The notes below the pieces were generated by a model. The model made no database searches and had not been told where the DNA came from. It saw only the letters and a list, made by a program, of their open reading frames with translations. The translations under genes and the position numbers were made by a program. A DNA stretch of 25,310 nt from contig JAPEVF010000666.1 in assembly GCA_029747585.1 (NCBI GenBank), forward strand, positions 1 to 25,310, read 5' to 3'. Position 1 is the first letter of the stretch; each line of letters begins with the position of its first letter. Of the stretch, positions 1-10,324 are shown in pieces. The stretch comes from Pleurotus djamor. Lineage: Eukaryota; Basidiomycota; Agaricomycetes; Agaricales; Pleurotaceae.

Positions 1-412
1 TGGAAGTCCTAGTGCCCCTGGATCTGCCAGAGCAAGTAGCCCCAACGCCCCAGGTTACCAAGCGACGAACAAACGCAAAGCCGCCGACGATCCTTCAGGT
101 AGCCCTACCTCTCCGACATCCCCAAATCCCAACGGCAACCCGCCAAAGCTTAAGAAACGGAAACCCCTTCCTGGTGCTGTTGGCGAACTCGATGATAAGA
201 TGGTGATTGAGTGGCTTAGAAACACGCCCAATGCAACGACAAGGGACTGTATTTCGTATTTCACACCGTATCTCACCGAGGAGGCGAAGAAGGCCAAGTT
301 TACGGCGTTGGTCAAGGAGGTGGCTCAGCTGAAGGGTGGTGTTTTGGTGTTGAGGAATGCATACCGTACCGGCTCAGCTGCTCCATCTCCTGCGCCCACG
401 CCGGTGGCTTAG
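1..412 (+). CDS. Transcription initiation factor TFIIF alpha subunit (RAP74/Tfg1-like), C-terminal part
   Basis: The 3' end of a gene entering from the left edge; the frame starts at base 2, runs without an intron to TAG at 410-412, and shows 136 residues. The first half is low-complexity Ser/Pro/Gly with a basic patch (PPKLKKRKPLPG). The second half is a compact helical domain opening with DDKMVIEWLRNTPNATTRD, continuing through a basic helix (EEAKKAKFTALVKEV) and ending in a short beta pair (GGVLVLRNAYR), then a Pro/Ala tail. A disordered linker followed by a winged helix at the extreme C-terminus is the layout of TFIIF alpha, where this domain contacts the CTD phosphatase Fcp1 and helps RNA polymerase II initiate and recycle. 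The family call rests on this pattern only; the N-terminal dimerisation domain lies outside the window. It converges on the minus-strand gene ending at 731. Confidence 0.6.
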   Translation, partial: GSPSAPGSARASSPNAPGYQATNKRKAADDPSGSPTSPTSPNPNGNPPKLKKRKPLPGAVGELDDKMVIEWLRNTPNATTRDCISYFTPYLTEEAKKAKFTALVKEVAQLKGGVLVLRNAYRTGSAAPSPAPTPVA

Positions 413-730
413 TTGTCTTTGTCCTGACAGTGCTATTGTATATACTTATCGTCTTGTAGGTGTTGCCCTTGTACTAATGAGATATGTATACACGAGGCGA
501 ACCTGCGTCGTGCGGAAGACACGTCCGCGTCATTTGCATGAATGATTGATCATTTCCGAACTACAGCGCGTATACAAGTTATACTAAACACGCCTCTACA
601 TATGGTATCAATAAAATAATAAATATATGGTGTATGTAGTTTGTATGTAGTGCTTGCAAAGGAAGTCCGTTGTGATGCTGCGAAAACAAATGTCTGAAGT
701 GTGATGATGAAAAGGAAAACTTCGCCCCCA
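413..730. other. Convergent intergenic region with a possible poly(A) signal
   Basis: A gap between two convergent genes. It is AT-rich around 600-640 and has AATAAA at 610-615 on the + strand, about 200 bases past the stop of the TFIIF-like gene, a plausible polyadenylation signal. No coding signal seen. Confidence 0.5.
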
Positions 731-3475
731 CTATGCTGCAAATCGAAGTTTGACATCCCCTAATCTGCGTTCAAGCTCATTGAGCTCCATGTTTTTTCCT
801 ATCCCAGTGCTCCGAATCGCCGTCGCGACGTCATCCCCATAGAGGGCCGCCACCCACGAATAGAGTTCGAATCCTCGTTTTGGCACGCCGAGAGGTAGCT
901 TCGGGACAAAAAGACTGGCGAGCAGACCGAGGACGAGGACGACGCCACAGAACACACCCATGTATATGTAGTTGAGAGATGCGCTTGAAAGGACGGAGTC
1001 TGAGTAAGACCGTGCGACGAGGTCGCCCGTTCCGACGAGATGGGCCAGGATATTTGATGCGTCGGCTCTGGCACGAGCGTCTGCGAACCATTCTTCTGAA
1101 AGTTCAGTGTAACCATCCGGTCCGCTGCCAGTGGTAAAGCTGGTCAACTGATGGATTATCAGACATTGGAATGACAAACAGCGTGGAAGAACCAACCGTA
1201 GGATTCGGCGCATACGCTGCGTCACGACCGTTATCTTTCAGGAGTTGGTTGATGGAAGAGTCATGAGCGACGATATACGCATTGCGAAGTTGGGTAGAGT
1301 TCAGATGTCTTCGTCCTAAATTTGATTTACTTCCAAGAAGCCTCTCGCGCACAGAGAATTCTGTGACGAGCTCGGTACCGGGGGATACGATTCTCGTCGT
1401 ACTGGGCAGACCAGATGTAGCGTTATACACTTCCATCACCCATGGCTCGAAAAGCTCCAAGCAGATCGCTCCATCGTATCCCATTGCAGTTGGTTGGCCT
1501 TCAACGGTTACGTTTTGCGTCAATGGAAACGTCCCATTCGGTGTGAACCTAGTGTTGAGTCTGACAAGCAATGTCTCCAACGAAACAAATCCTTTTCCAT
1601 CGGCACCCATTGAGATAGGATCACTCTTAAAGCTATGGGCGATTCGATTGTCAAAGAAGCCGACTAGCCAAGAATACACTTCAGTTCCATCTTGGCGAGT
1701 TGGACGAAAGTACATACCACCGAGAGCTGTGTTAGCTACATCAAGACCGCTCGGGACAGAATCACCAGCGAGGATCCTTGTCATATTCGCGGGCTCGTTT
1801 AACACCTCCGGGAATTCAAGCTTGAACGAGGAGAATAGATCACGAACAGTGTCTCGGGGTGTGAACAAATATGAACGACCACTGGTAGATGTTGGGGCTC
1901 TATGAGATCGTGAGTAATGCGGATAAACTGAGCGGTAACAACATGCTGACATGTTACGTTGTGCGTCGGGTATACGGCGACAGTGGATACGAACACCCCA
2001 GCGGGGGAACCTAAACTGATGATTAGTTACACAACCAGTCGCGAGAAAAGGAGACAATACCTCAGTGTTGCACCTGGTTCCAAAGATGCATCGCCAGTGG
2101 GAGCAGGGGGGACAGAATTGTTGGTTCCTCGCGTAGAACCAGTGTCAAAGGTGCCTCTCCCTCGCCCATTTGGCAGCAACTCTGAACGCGTCACCTCCGC
2201 AAAATAGACTGTGTCATCTTCCCATGGAAAGCTCACGGCGGAAGCACGACCCTCAGATCCAGATAATGTCCACGTCAATGCAAAGTCCTGGAAAAGATAA
2301 TGTTGAGTTAAGCAATGACGGAAGGTTGGGTCACTGATGTCACCTCAAAGAAGGGCTGGATAAGTTGAGCTTGCGCGAGATCCCTATCGGATAGATCACC
2401 TTTGACGGCAACCTCTGTGTACTCGTCTTGTTGATGCTGGATTAATGAGCATGAGACACAAAAGGCAGTGTGATTGACGATGGCTGACCTCTACACGAGC
2501 GGAGATCTCAACAAGACGGCCAAGTATAAACGGCAACGAAGCCGCGACGCATACAAGAAACAGGAAAAATGCAATAAATAGAGTCCACCACCTTCATAAA
2601 GCGATGAGCAGGCTGGAAACAAGAGATGATGAAACACCACCAACCGTGGACTGTGGACCAACAAATTAGTCAGCGCTCGAAGAGAAGAAGGGGTGATCCT
2701 ATTACTGACTCGTATTTCTTTCGCCTTGAACGATTTGTGCCGGTGTACATAGTCCGATCCCACAGAAGGCGGAGCGCATTCCAAGCACTACTTGGATCGT
2801 TAGACAACGCTGCAAACTCTCTCAAGGTGATTCCAGCGGATGGATCCGATTGACTTTGATGTATGAGGGTCGCCCAAGCTGTGTAACATTCATGAGCGGT
2901 CAGTTCAAAGCGACAAAAATACCTGGCTTACTCGCTGCCTCCAGAAACGACTTTCCCAGATTGATCAAGCTGAAGCCAAGGCAAAACCCCACAAGTCCGC
3001 ATCCAATACCGATGATTAAACGTGTCCAAAAGAGGGTTTTATTTTGGGCAACTATGACGAAGGCGAAGAGGACCGGGAACGCCACTAAGCTCAATGCAAC
3101 GTGGATACCGAGCAGTTTCCAGCAGGGCGCTTCAAATGAAGAAGAGAAAGGGTGTCTTCGCGGTTTTGGCAGAGTGCTCGGCGAGGCCTCAGTCTTCTTT
3201 TGGCCAGGTGTATTAGACGGTACAGAAGAGTAAACTCCTTGCTGGGCCTTCCCTCGGGTTTGAGTGTTCAACAAAGACTCGTTGGATGAATTTGGCTCAT
3301 CATTCGATGGAACCCTCTGGTGGCCAGGCGGATAGACGGAAACCTGGGGTGGTGCATGGCTGAGACCGTAGAAGTCATAGGAATGGGACCCATTGCCACC
3401 TTGGACCGGAGGGTGGCTCGTTGGACCAGCAACATGGTATGGATCCCATGGGTCGTATCTGCCGTTGCTCGTCAT
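731..3475 (-). CDS. Four-pass membrane glycoprotein of unknown function, copy A of a tandem pair
   Basis: Ten exons (minus, 5' to 3'): 3475-2932, 2878-2710, 2650-2645, 2591-2489, 2436-2344, 2287-2061, 2010-1951, 1899-1718, 1663-1180, 1139-731, giving 758 residues; the last acceptor could instead be at 1125 (753 residues). The start is the first ATG of the frame. A Pro/Ser/Gly-rich, presumably cytosolic head (1-118) is followed by membrane spans near 121-143, 152-173 and 241-263. Then comes a loop of about 400 residues with N-glycosylation sequons (NMT, NGT, NVT, NAT, NST), a fourth span near 680-702, and a 56-residue tail carrying LPLGVPKRGFELYSW. The paralogue at 3924-6820 matches through nearly every exon, which supports the splicing. 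I recognise no catalytic motif and no named family. A surface or endomembrane role with a large lumenal domain is inference. Confidence 0.85.
2645..2650 (-). other. 6-nt microexon of the copy A membrane protein
   Basis: Upstream intron 2651-2709 (59 nt, GTCAGT..CACAG) and downstream intron 2592-2644 (53 nt, GTTGGT..GAAG) leave six bases between them. Spliced, it completes an Asp codon, adds Pro and begins an Arg codon, giving Y-D-P-R-W-W-T-L-F. This matches Y-D-A-R-P-W-S-L-Y in the paralogue residue for residue. Skipping would stay in frame (Y-E-W-W), so both forms are possible; the alignment favours inclusion. Confidence 0.65.
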
Positions 3476-3923
3476 TTCATACAAATGGGGGGCGGAAGGG
3501 GGTATCAAGTGGTCGAATCAGTAAGTGGAACGGCGGAACCATTGGTCTTTAACCAGCAGGATGGGCTTGGCGGCTATGGCGAGCGTTGGGTTTTACGACC
3601 CTGACGTTTTAGCATAGCACTGTTTATCCATTCAGTGTATTTCATTCAGTGCCCTGCGCCAGCGTCCGGAAAGCAAGGAGTACTGGGCGGTCGTGCCAAT
3701 GTTGTGCTAGAATTTTCACAAAGTGATCGCTGCTGATAGCCTTATTGATGTAGTAGTTGGGAAGGAGTTGATGGTCAATGTCAGGATCAGAGACCCACTG
3801 GGAGGTTGCCGCGATGTTACACTTCAACAGACGCTCTCGCATAAACTGAGTAGATAGCACACAACAAGCAAACCCGAGATGATCGTAGTTATATCAGATG
3901 AGGTATATAAAGGAGCCAATCTA
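3476..3923. promoter_or_regulatory. Intergenic region between the two paralogues; promoter side of copy A
   Basis: This gap lies upstream of copy A and downstream of copy B, both on the minus strand, so it should hold the copy A promoter and copy B 3' UTR. No convincing TATA element lies close to the copy A ATG. A 72-codon minus-strand open stretch at 3642-3860 has no ATG at its start and no family look. No gene supported. Confidence 0.45.
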
Positions 3924-6820
3924 TTAAAAAACGTAGCGGAACTTCAGATTTCCCATTCTCTTCTCAACTTCACTCAACTCCATATTTTTATGGATACCTG
4001 CCTTGTTCATTTCCTCTGCGACTCTGTCACCATGGAAGGCAGCCACCCAAGAGTAAAGCTCGAAATCTCTACGAGGCACGCCGAGCGGTAGTCTTGGCAC
4101 GAACATCCCCGCAACGACACCAAAGATCAACACCACCACTAGAACTATCACCATGGGTACAGTGAGGATGCGCGCGCTGGACAAGACTTGATCGGGATAC
4201 GATCGTCCAACAATATCGCCCGTGCCCGAGAAGAACGCGACCAGGTTCGAGGCGTCAAGCTGCGACCTTGCCTGAGCGAACGAAGTCGGTGATAATTCAG
4301 TGTAGCCATTGGGTCCCTCGCCAGATGCAGAGTATGCAAGGGCCTACATCCAAGAAAGAATCAGCTCTCGCAGATGTAACAAACTTGCGCGGAATACTCA
4401 CTAGGGGGGGAGGGTATATAAGGGACATCTCGGTTGTTATCCTGTGGGGGTATTGTGTTGGGCTGAAAATAGCCGAAATGTAACAATGGGTATAACTAAC
4501 CTTGACCAATTGATTCACAGAGTTTTGATGTGCTACAACATAGGCGGGCCATAGCGCAGAGGAGTTAAGTTGACGCTTGACGGAGTCGAGAGGATCGCCC
4601 ATTCTTTGTTCACCACTCCTAATGTCTGCAGTTTCGCCCGCTTTCGCAACGATCCTCGTGGAAAATGGAACGCCAGTCGTACTGTTGTACACTTCCACAA
4701 TCCACGGCTCGAAGAGTTCAAGACACAAAAGTGCATCATATCCAATCCTTGTCTCATTCCCAGATTCATCGGGCAGGGTATCGGAACCAGATGTTGCGAA
4801 GTTGCCTTGCGGCGCAAACGTGGTATTGAGGCGGACGAGGACAGCCTCAAAACTGACAAACCCTCCACCATCACGTCCCATACTGATAGGCGTGCTGAAA
4901 TAGCTGTGCGCCACTCCGTTGTCGAAGAAACCGGCTGTGTTTGGATGAGTGACGGGGACTGGACTATGAAAAGCACGAACTTACCACCAAGTGTCAGACT
5001 GTTAGGATCAAGGGTTACTGAAACATTGTCTCCAGGACGAATAACTAACGAAGTGTTGAGCGGTCGATCCAGGACTTGTGGAAATGTGAGACCGAAAGAC
5101 GAGTACAACTCTGTCATGGTTTCTCGTGGTGCGAAAAGATAGGTTAACCCTAATGTCGATTTTGGTATACTGTGCATGGTTCAATTAATATGGTAGCGGG
5201 GGTACTGGGGAAGGAACCTACAGATGACGTTCTGGATTTGGCACTTTGCTGCAATGCATTCGTATACCCCAACGAGGGTATCTACCGAAAACAAATTTAA
5301 CACGCATCCATATATAGCACCGTAAGTGCACTGACCTGAGTGTCGTTCCTATTTCTACATTGTCAGGCGACACACGATCGCTATTCGTTATACTGTTGTC
5401 AGAATTTCGTTGCGATCTTGAGTCATTGAAAACGCCAAAGCCAGCACCGTCCTCTCGAAGCTGGGATGGGGTTGCTTCCGCGAAGTAGACCTGATCCTCA
5501 CCCCACGGATATGAAAAGGCTGTGGGTGGGGGTCCCCGGCTGGAGTAAGCCATTGTCCACCCCAAGGTAGGATGCTAGAGTTTCGGTGCTTAGAACAGGG
5601 GGGCAGAAGAGTCGTCCTTCTACTCACGTCGAAAACAGCAACTTGCTCCTGAGCCTGGACCAGGTCCGCGTCTGACAAGTCACCTTTGATGCGGACCTCC
5701 CGGAAATCAGTATGTTGGTGCTGAAGGCCAATCAATGGGACGTATTAGAAGGATTGACAAATAAGAGACTGACTTGTACAGTGGCATCAATCTCGACCAG
5801 ACGACCAAGGATAAATGGAAGAGCCGCAGATACGAGAACAAGGAAGAGGAAATATACAACGTAAAGTGACCTGAATCAAAGTCAATAGGGTGAAGGACAA
5901 AGGCTAGTAGGTCGCAACTTACCATGGACGAGCACTAGAGTAAAGACAAAGGCACCGTTAACGACTTAGGTAGCCACAATGAAAACTGGATGAAGCAACT
6001 TACTCATATTCCTTGCGTTGTTTCCGAGCAGTTCCCGGATACATTATTCGATTATAGAGTACACGAGCAGCAACCAAGGCACTCGTTCCCTGTGAGGCAG
6101 CTGCAAAGTCTCGAAGGGATAGACCTGATGCTTCCGAGTCAGGTAGGCGACTTTGGTGGATCAAGGTAGCCCATGCTTCTCCGAGTTAGCAATTCGTCCT
6201 TCAAAGGAGAACATAATCAACGTACTAGCAGCTTCGAGATATGCCCTCGCGAGATTGACCAAACTCAGGGCTAGGCAAAAACCAACGATTCCACATCCAC
6301 AGCTAATGGCAAAACGCGTCCAAAAGAGCGTTCTGTCACGGGCAATGAGAACGAAAATCATCAAAATAGGATACGCGACTAGGCAAAGGCCAACGTGTAG
6401 AATGATAAGAACCCATGAAGGCGACTCATATGACGCGAACAGTTTCTTCTTGACAGGCTTTTCCTCGTCGAGCGATGGTTCTTTTATCAAGGCGGTTGAT
6501 GTCGACATGTGCCTTGTAGGTCTGTACGATTCTTGAGGATCTGGTGCCTTGTATTCCGGAGGTGAGGCAATGGCTGATATGCCAACTGGGTGAATCGACT
6601 CCACACTTGAGCGATCGGGCTCAGGCGTTTGTTGACGGCCGCTGGTCGATGCTGTGGGCAAGGCAGGTGGAACTGGGAGCGGTCGGATTGAGCTGCGTCG
6701 AGAATAGGAAGAATTATGGTGAGAAAAGACAGCGCTGGATGGTGTTGGGGGATCGTCTCGGGGTACAGAGCTATCCATCATGTCCTGGGGTATCAGAGAG
6801 AGCGGTCGGACTGTTGACAT
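3924..6820 (-). CDS. Four-pass membrane glycoprotein of unknown function, copy B of a tandem pair
   Basis: Eleven exons (minus, 5' to 3'): 6820-6226, 6178-6004, 5934-5923, 5870-5774, 5720-5628, 5574-5336, 5281-5222, 5169-4985, 4934-4501, 4441-4385, 4343-3924, giving 788 residues. The layout is that of copy A: a Ser/Pro-rich head to about 130, spans near 136-160 and 169-190 joined by RDRTLFWTR, a third span shortly after the microexon, a large glycosylatable loop, a fourth span, and a cytosolic tail with LPLGVPRRDFELYSW. The exons of 93 and 60 nt have exactly the same lengths as their counterparts in copy A, showing descent from one gene. Copy B has one more intron (4442-4500) and a very short last intron (4344-4384, 41 nt). 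Divergence is considerable, so the duplication looks old. Function unknown. Confidence 0.85.
5923..5934 (-). other. 12-nt microexon of the copy B membrane protein
   Basis: Bounded by introns 5935-6003 (69 nt, GTAAGT..CTAG) and 5871-5922 (52 nt, GTAAGT..TCAG), both with strong donors. It encodes the central residues of Y-D-A-R-P-W-S, immediately before the third membrane span. It corresponds to the 6-nt microexon of copy A; the exon boundary on the 3' side has moved by six bases. Skipping would keep the frame. Confidence 0.75.
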
Positions 6821-7625
6821 GATATTCTCCCCAGGAACTTAGAGCATCGACGAAAGACGGGAGAATAAAGAGTAGCTGGTGCGCTTCTCATTCATTTTTG
6901 TGTGCAGGTTCACGGTGGAAGTTCTTTCGGAGACGATGGTCGTTTCATCAACCCTGAGACTTATGAGCGGTATCAGGGTCACGTATGGTAGGAGGAGCGC
7001 TGGGTGCGTTGGTATTCAAAGAGCTGAGGTCAATGTTCCCCGTGTAATCAGTATGGCTTGAGGAGTGCGATTTAGAATGTGCGTACTATATCGAAGCATG
7101 GTTCACTTTTTTCGACGCGATGAATTTGTGTTCGCGTCCAGAACACAGATCTTTGTGGTTTGTGCAAGGTACTGCTCAAGGACCACCTTACTTGGCACCA
7201 CCCTTGGCGCCAACCATCGAGTTTCCTTGTCCTCATATGAGGAACGTGTTGTAGGCACCTTTGTCGATCTTCAAAGCTACGACAACAGGCCTAGAGTACA
7301 CTGATTCGGAATGAGTAAGTATCGATACTGTTTGGGCTTGACTTGGCATTGACATGCTTTTTACACACTCTGCTATTGAGTACACTGCGCCTGTCGGATC
7401 AAGATGCATGATGCACGGTGCTTGGAGGTTGGAAGTAAATGTGCACGAGAACACGCACAATGAGCGCTTCCGATTCATCCGCAAAAGGCAGGCATCCATT
7501 CTCCTAATTTGTCCCCTATGTGCTCAACGATCCTGGACTCATGCTGGACTCATGCCAACTACGTGACTCTCCAAGCACCAAGATTATCGTATTTAATACA
7601 TACGCCGTATCATTTCATCAATCGA
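6821..7625. other. Intergenic region upstream of copy B and downstream of the HET gene
   Basis: About 800 bases with only short open frames of 60-88 codons on either strand, none with a recognisable product. Since both neighbours lie on the minus strand, the left part should carry the copy B promoter and the right part the HET gene 3' UTR. A perfect 11-bp tandem repeat (CTGGACTCATG twice) sits at 7533-7554. Confidence 0.4.
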
Positions 7626-9058
7626 CTAAACGATAAAGACGGTCTCTGGGGCACGCTGCGTAAGCTTTGACAGCGGAGGAAGATTGAGGATCTCAACACC
7701 GGGAACCTTGGAATAACGCGATGGCGTTTTGGAAGAATCCTCTCGGAAGAGGAACGCCAGTGGCTTGTTAGCATTTGTCTTGGAAAAGACACCGAGTATA
7801 CCTAGACGCCAGTTCTTCACTTCGCCTGCTGGAGGAGGCCGATGAAGCAGGATCTCGAAGTCCCTGATTTCGAATATATAACAGTCGAAAGAGAGATCGT
7901 GGCTTGACCTCACTTGCTGCACTTTATGCATTGTCATCATGATGCGCAGACCGCTGTTGGTGAAGGTGAAGGACGGGTCGAGGTTCAACTGCTTGTTCCG
8001 ATGTGGGGTGAAGAGTGGAAGCGCATCGATCTCTCCAGAATCATCAATAATTCCTCGAGGAGATTCATAAAGCATGCAGTTCCACCTCGAAGCCTGGAGA
8101 GTACTTCCCCACTTGAAGATGGACCGATTGTCTGTATTTTGGACACATTCCATTTGGAGTCGGTAGAAGGCACGTTCTTCACCTTCGCCATAAGCGATAG
8201 GAAGCTGGAGATCTAGCAAACCGATCATGCAGTATGCCAGATCCTCGGGGCGAGTGGTGCGACGCTGGGTAATCCACTGGAAGACGAGATGGGCGTTCTC
8301 CGGCGATGGTTTGTAATTCAGTAGATCATAGTTGGACATGCCTATGGATAGGGTTGAACGCTGGTCAGTCGGCAGTGGACGCACCAGCGCCACGCTCACT
8401 TACCTGCTGCGAAAGCAATCAGATTGGTGAATTTGTGGATACTGACGGATGCTTTGAACTTGGAAGGGGATTGGACCTGTTCATCCGGGTCGCGGATGAG
8501 GTCATAAGGTGTATCGTCAACCCTTGACCAATCCTTCCAGAAGAATTTGAGTCGCTTCGGAGCGAGGAGTTCTTGCAAAGTCCATCCCCTGTTGAACCAT
8601 TCGTCGTTCCAAGAACGGAGGTCATTGCCATCAGGGGGATAAGAATCCTGATCTCCAGCCAGGTAGACGATGCAGACGTGCGAGCTCTTGTACCAGTTGT
8701 ACATGGAGCGAATCGACTCGTCTAACTCCGCACTGCTATCTTTGTTGATGCAGAAAGTATCCACCCAGACGTAGCGACATCCATATACTTTGGCCGCTTC
8801 GACGAAGGAAGTAAACTTCGCGTATCCCTTCTTCTTCATAGCAAGACCAGAAAGTGACCGCATATCTGCGTACAACAATTCTTCGTCTTCCCACCTGTGA
8901 GATAGGATAGCGAACTGCGCATGGGGTTCAATAGCGGTGCGGATGATGTTGGGATTGGTAGGAATCGTTCCGATCTTGAGTGTCTTTCCGTAAGACTGCG
9001 CGATTCGGTGCGCAATGTCGTCTCGGGTTACGAATACGTTTTCCTCAGTGTCCCACAT
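7626..9058 (-). CDS. HET-domain (heterokaryon incompatibility-type) protein
   Basis: Two exons, 9058-8404 and 8341-7626, joined across a 62-nt intron (GTAAGT..ATAG), giving 456 residues. The HET domain is shown by its three signature blocks in order: FAILSHRW near residue 50, GCRYVWVDTFCINK near 95-110, and FNRGWTLQELLAPKRLKFFW near 155-175. The second exon continues with MIGLLDLQLPIAYGEGEERAFYRLQ, a block common after the HET domain in basidiomycete proteins, then a C-terminal region without a known fold. HET domains in ascomycetes trigger cell death on recognition of nonself; in basidiomycetes the family is large and roles are mostly unproven. There is no STAND ATPase or repeat domain. The frame stays open upstream of the chosen ATG back to a stop near 9193 but offers no earlier ATG, so the start is reasonably firm. 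Confidence 0.88.
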
Positions 9059-9922
9059 TCGTATAGGGACTTCATATACAAGCCGTTGGATGATTGGTCG
9101 AACCCTACGTTGTAGACGTGTATCAATGAACGAAATGAAGTGAACAATTGGGGTGTTTACTATTATAAGTGCAAGGTTGTAGCCTTAGGTTTCAATGATA
9201 TTTTGAGCATGAAGCGCAGACTTCGCGGAACTTACATGTTGCTATGATATCAGGATGTATATCAAGGATTTAACGTAGCGATCAACATGAAAGCTAACCT
9301 TAAACTTCCCTATCAAAAAGGTGATGAGCTATCACTGTGGCGGGACTCAGCGATAGGAAACTCACAGTTATTGGCGATGTTCATGACGTCTGACTGTGCT
9401 CTTTCGCGGTGCTTCAGTGGGAAGGGAAAACGAGACGATTTGCGAGGCGCCAGTGAGCCGTCAGATGCTTTATAACATGCCTCAACCAGGGCCGCACTAC
9501 ACTTCGTTGAGTAGCCCAGGGACCAGACATATTGAAAGCGGAAGAAGGGTTCTGGCCCGTGTCACTCATATCAACCTGGACTCAGTTTGCGACTTGGTTG
9601 AGCATGGAGTGAACAAAGTGAACAGCCTTCTGAAGTCTCGAATTAATCTCCTATTCCACCCCTGTCGCAATTTGCTTCCGCGAAAGTTTCACCGCCACCG
9701 TTCCGTGTCCTTTCTCGCCATGATGCTTGGGTAAAGTTCCTCGATTCGTGGAATGTCACTCAGTGGGTGTAGTTCCAGGGCGTGGCGGTCAAAACCGGGT
9801 GTACAATGACTTTACTTTGACCGTCTGACTCCCCGCAACAACAATAGCTGCGAACTCGTGTTGGGGTATAAAGAGGCTTCGCGCGGAAGGGTATGCACGT
9901 TTACCTTTGCCACGATCTATTC
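9059..9922. promoter_or_regulatory. Divergent intergenic region between the HET gene and a small + strand gene
   Basis: It should contain the promoters of both flanking genes. The + strand open frame at 9396-9734 begins with GTG and has no gene-like features. The one clear element is a TATA box just left of the small gene. Nothing else recognisable. Confidence 0.45.
9867..9873 (+). promoter_or_regulatory. TATA box (TATAAAG)
   Basis: GGGTATAAAGAGG lies 26 bases before an ATG at 9893 and 56 bases before the next in-frame ATG at 9923. A start of transcription 25-35 bases downstream would fall at or just after 9893, which argues that translation begins at 9923. Confidence 0.5.
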
Positions 9923-10324
9923 ATGGAGTCCCTACTGAAATCACCCACCAGCGATGCAACGCGCACGAATACTCCCCAACTCAGTGGCAATGTCAATGGA
10001 TTTGCCCGACCAGCACCTCCAGCCTCTCACCGCATTAATGGAACTTCCTATAATCCTTGGAATGGGACGCGTATCCACGACCCCAACTGTCCACCGAAAG
10101 TGAAAAAGGTGGACGCCTCTCATATCTGTAATCAAATTATCGAATACATCCGCGACACATACGACCCTACCGTGAGCGGCTGCATCGCGACATTCGACCC
10201 TATCTCAGCAAGAGAAGACGCGGATGTTTTCCAAGAAATCATGGATCTGATGTTTTTCTTGACCGTTGCTCGAGACGGGAAGCTCATGCTACGCGCTTGC
10301 AAAGAGTGGAAGCAAAGTGCTTGA
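9923..10324 (+). CDS. Small hypothetical protein, single exon
   Basis: A 133-residue intronless frame starting ATGGAGTCC and ending TGA; an upstream in-frame ATG at 9893 would add 10 residues but sits too close to the TATA box. The first half is Pro/Thr/Asn-rich and probably disordered. The second half looks folded: KKVDASHICNQIIEYIRDTY, then an acidic and hydrophobic helix run around DVFQEIMDLMFFLTVARDGK, ending KEWKQSA. No signal peptide and no membrane span. The well-placed TATA box and non-random composition support a gene, but I do not recognise the family. The alternative is a lineage-specific orphan or a remnant of a longer gene. Confidence 0.5.
   Translation: MESLLKSPTSDATRTNTPQLSGNVNGFARPAPPASHRINGTSYNPWNGTRIHDPNCPPKVKKVDASHICNQIIEYIRDTYDPTVSGCIATFDPISAREDADVFQEIMDLMFFLTVARDGKLMLRACKEWKQSA

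Noticed and set aside
3642..3860. 72-codon minus-strand frame between the paralogues
   Set aside because: It has a GTG start, no ATG near its beginning and no similarity I can see.
3903..3911. TATATAAAG on the + strand near 3905
   Set aside because: It points away from copy A and no + strand gene follows; it lies at the 3' end of copy B.
4385..4441. Reading the whole of 4344-4500 as one 157-nt intron in copy B
   Set aside because: The middle encodes DNNRDVPYIPSPP, which aligns with DNGRDAAYAPNPT in copy A, so it is an exon flanked by two introns.
7399..7416. Near-palindrome around TGCATGATGCA
   Set aside because: It is short and isolated, with no neighbouring copies or gene context; expected by chance.
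9396..9734. 112-codon + strand frame before the small orphan gene
   Set aside because: It starts with GTG, has no promoter or domain features and lies within a region better read as intergenic.
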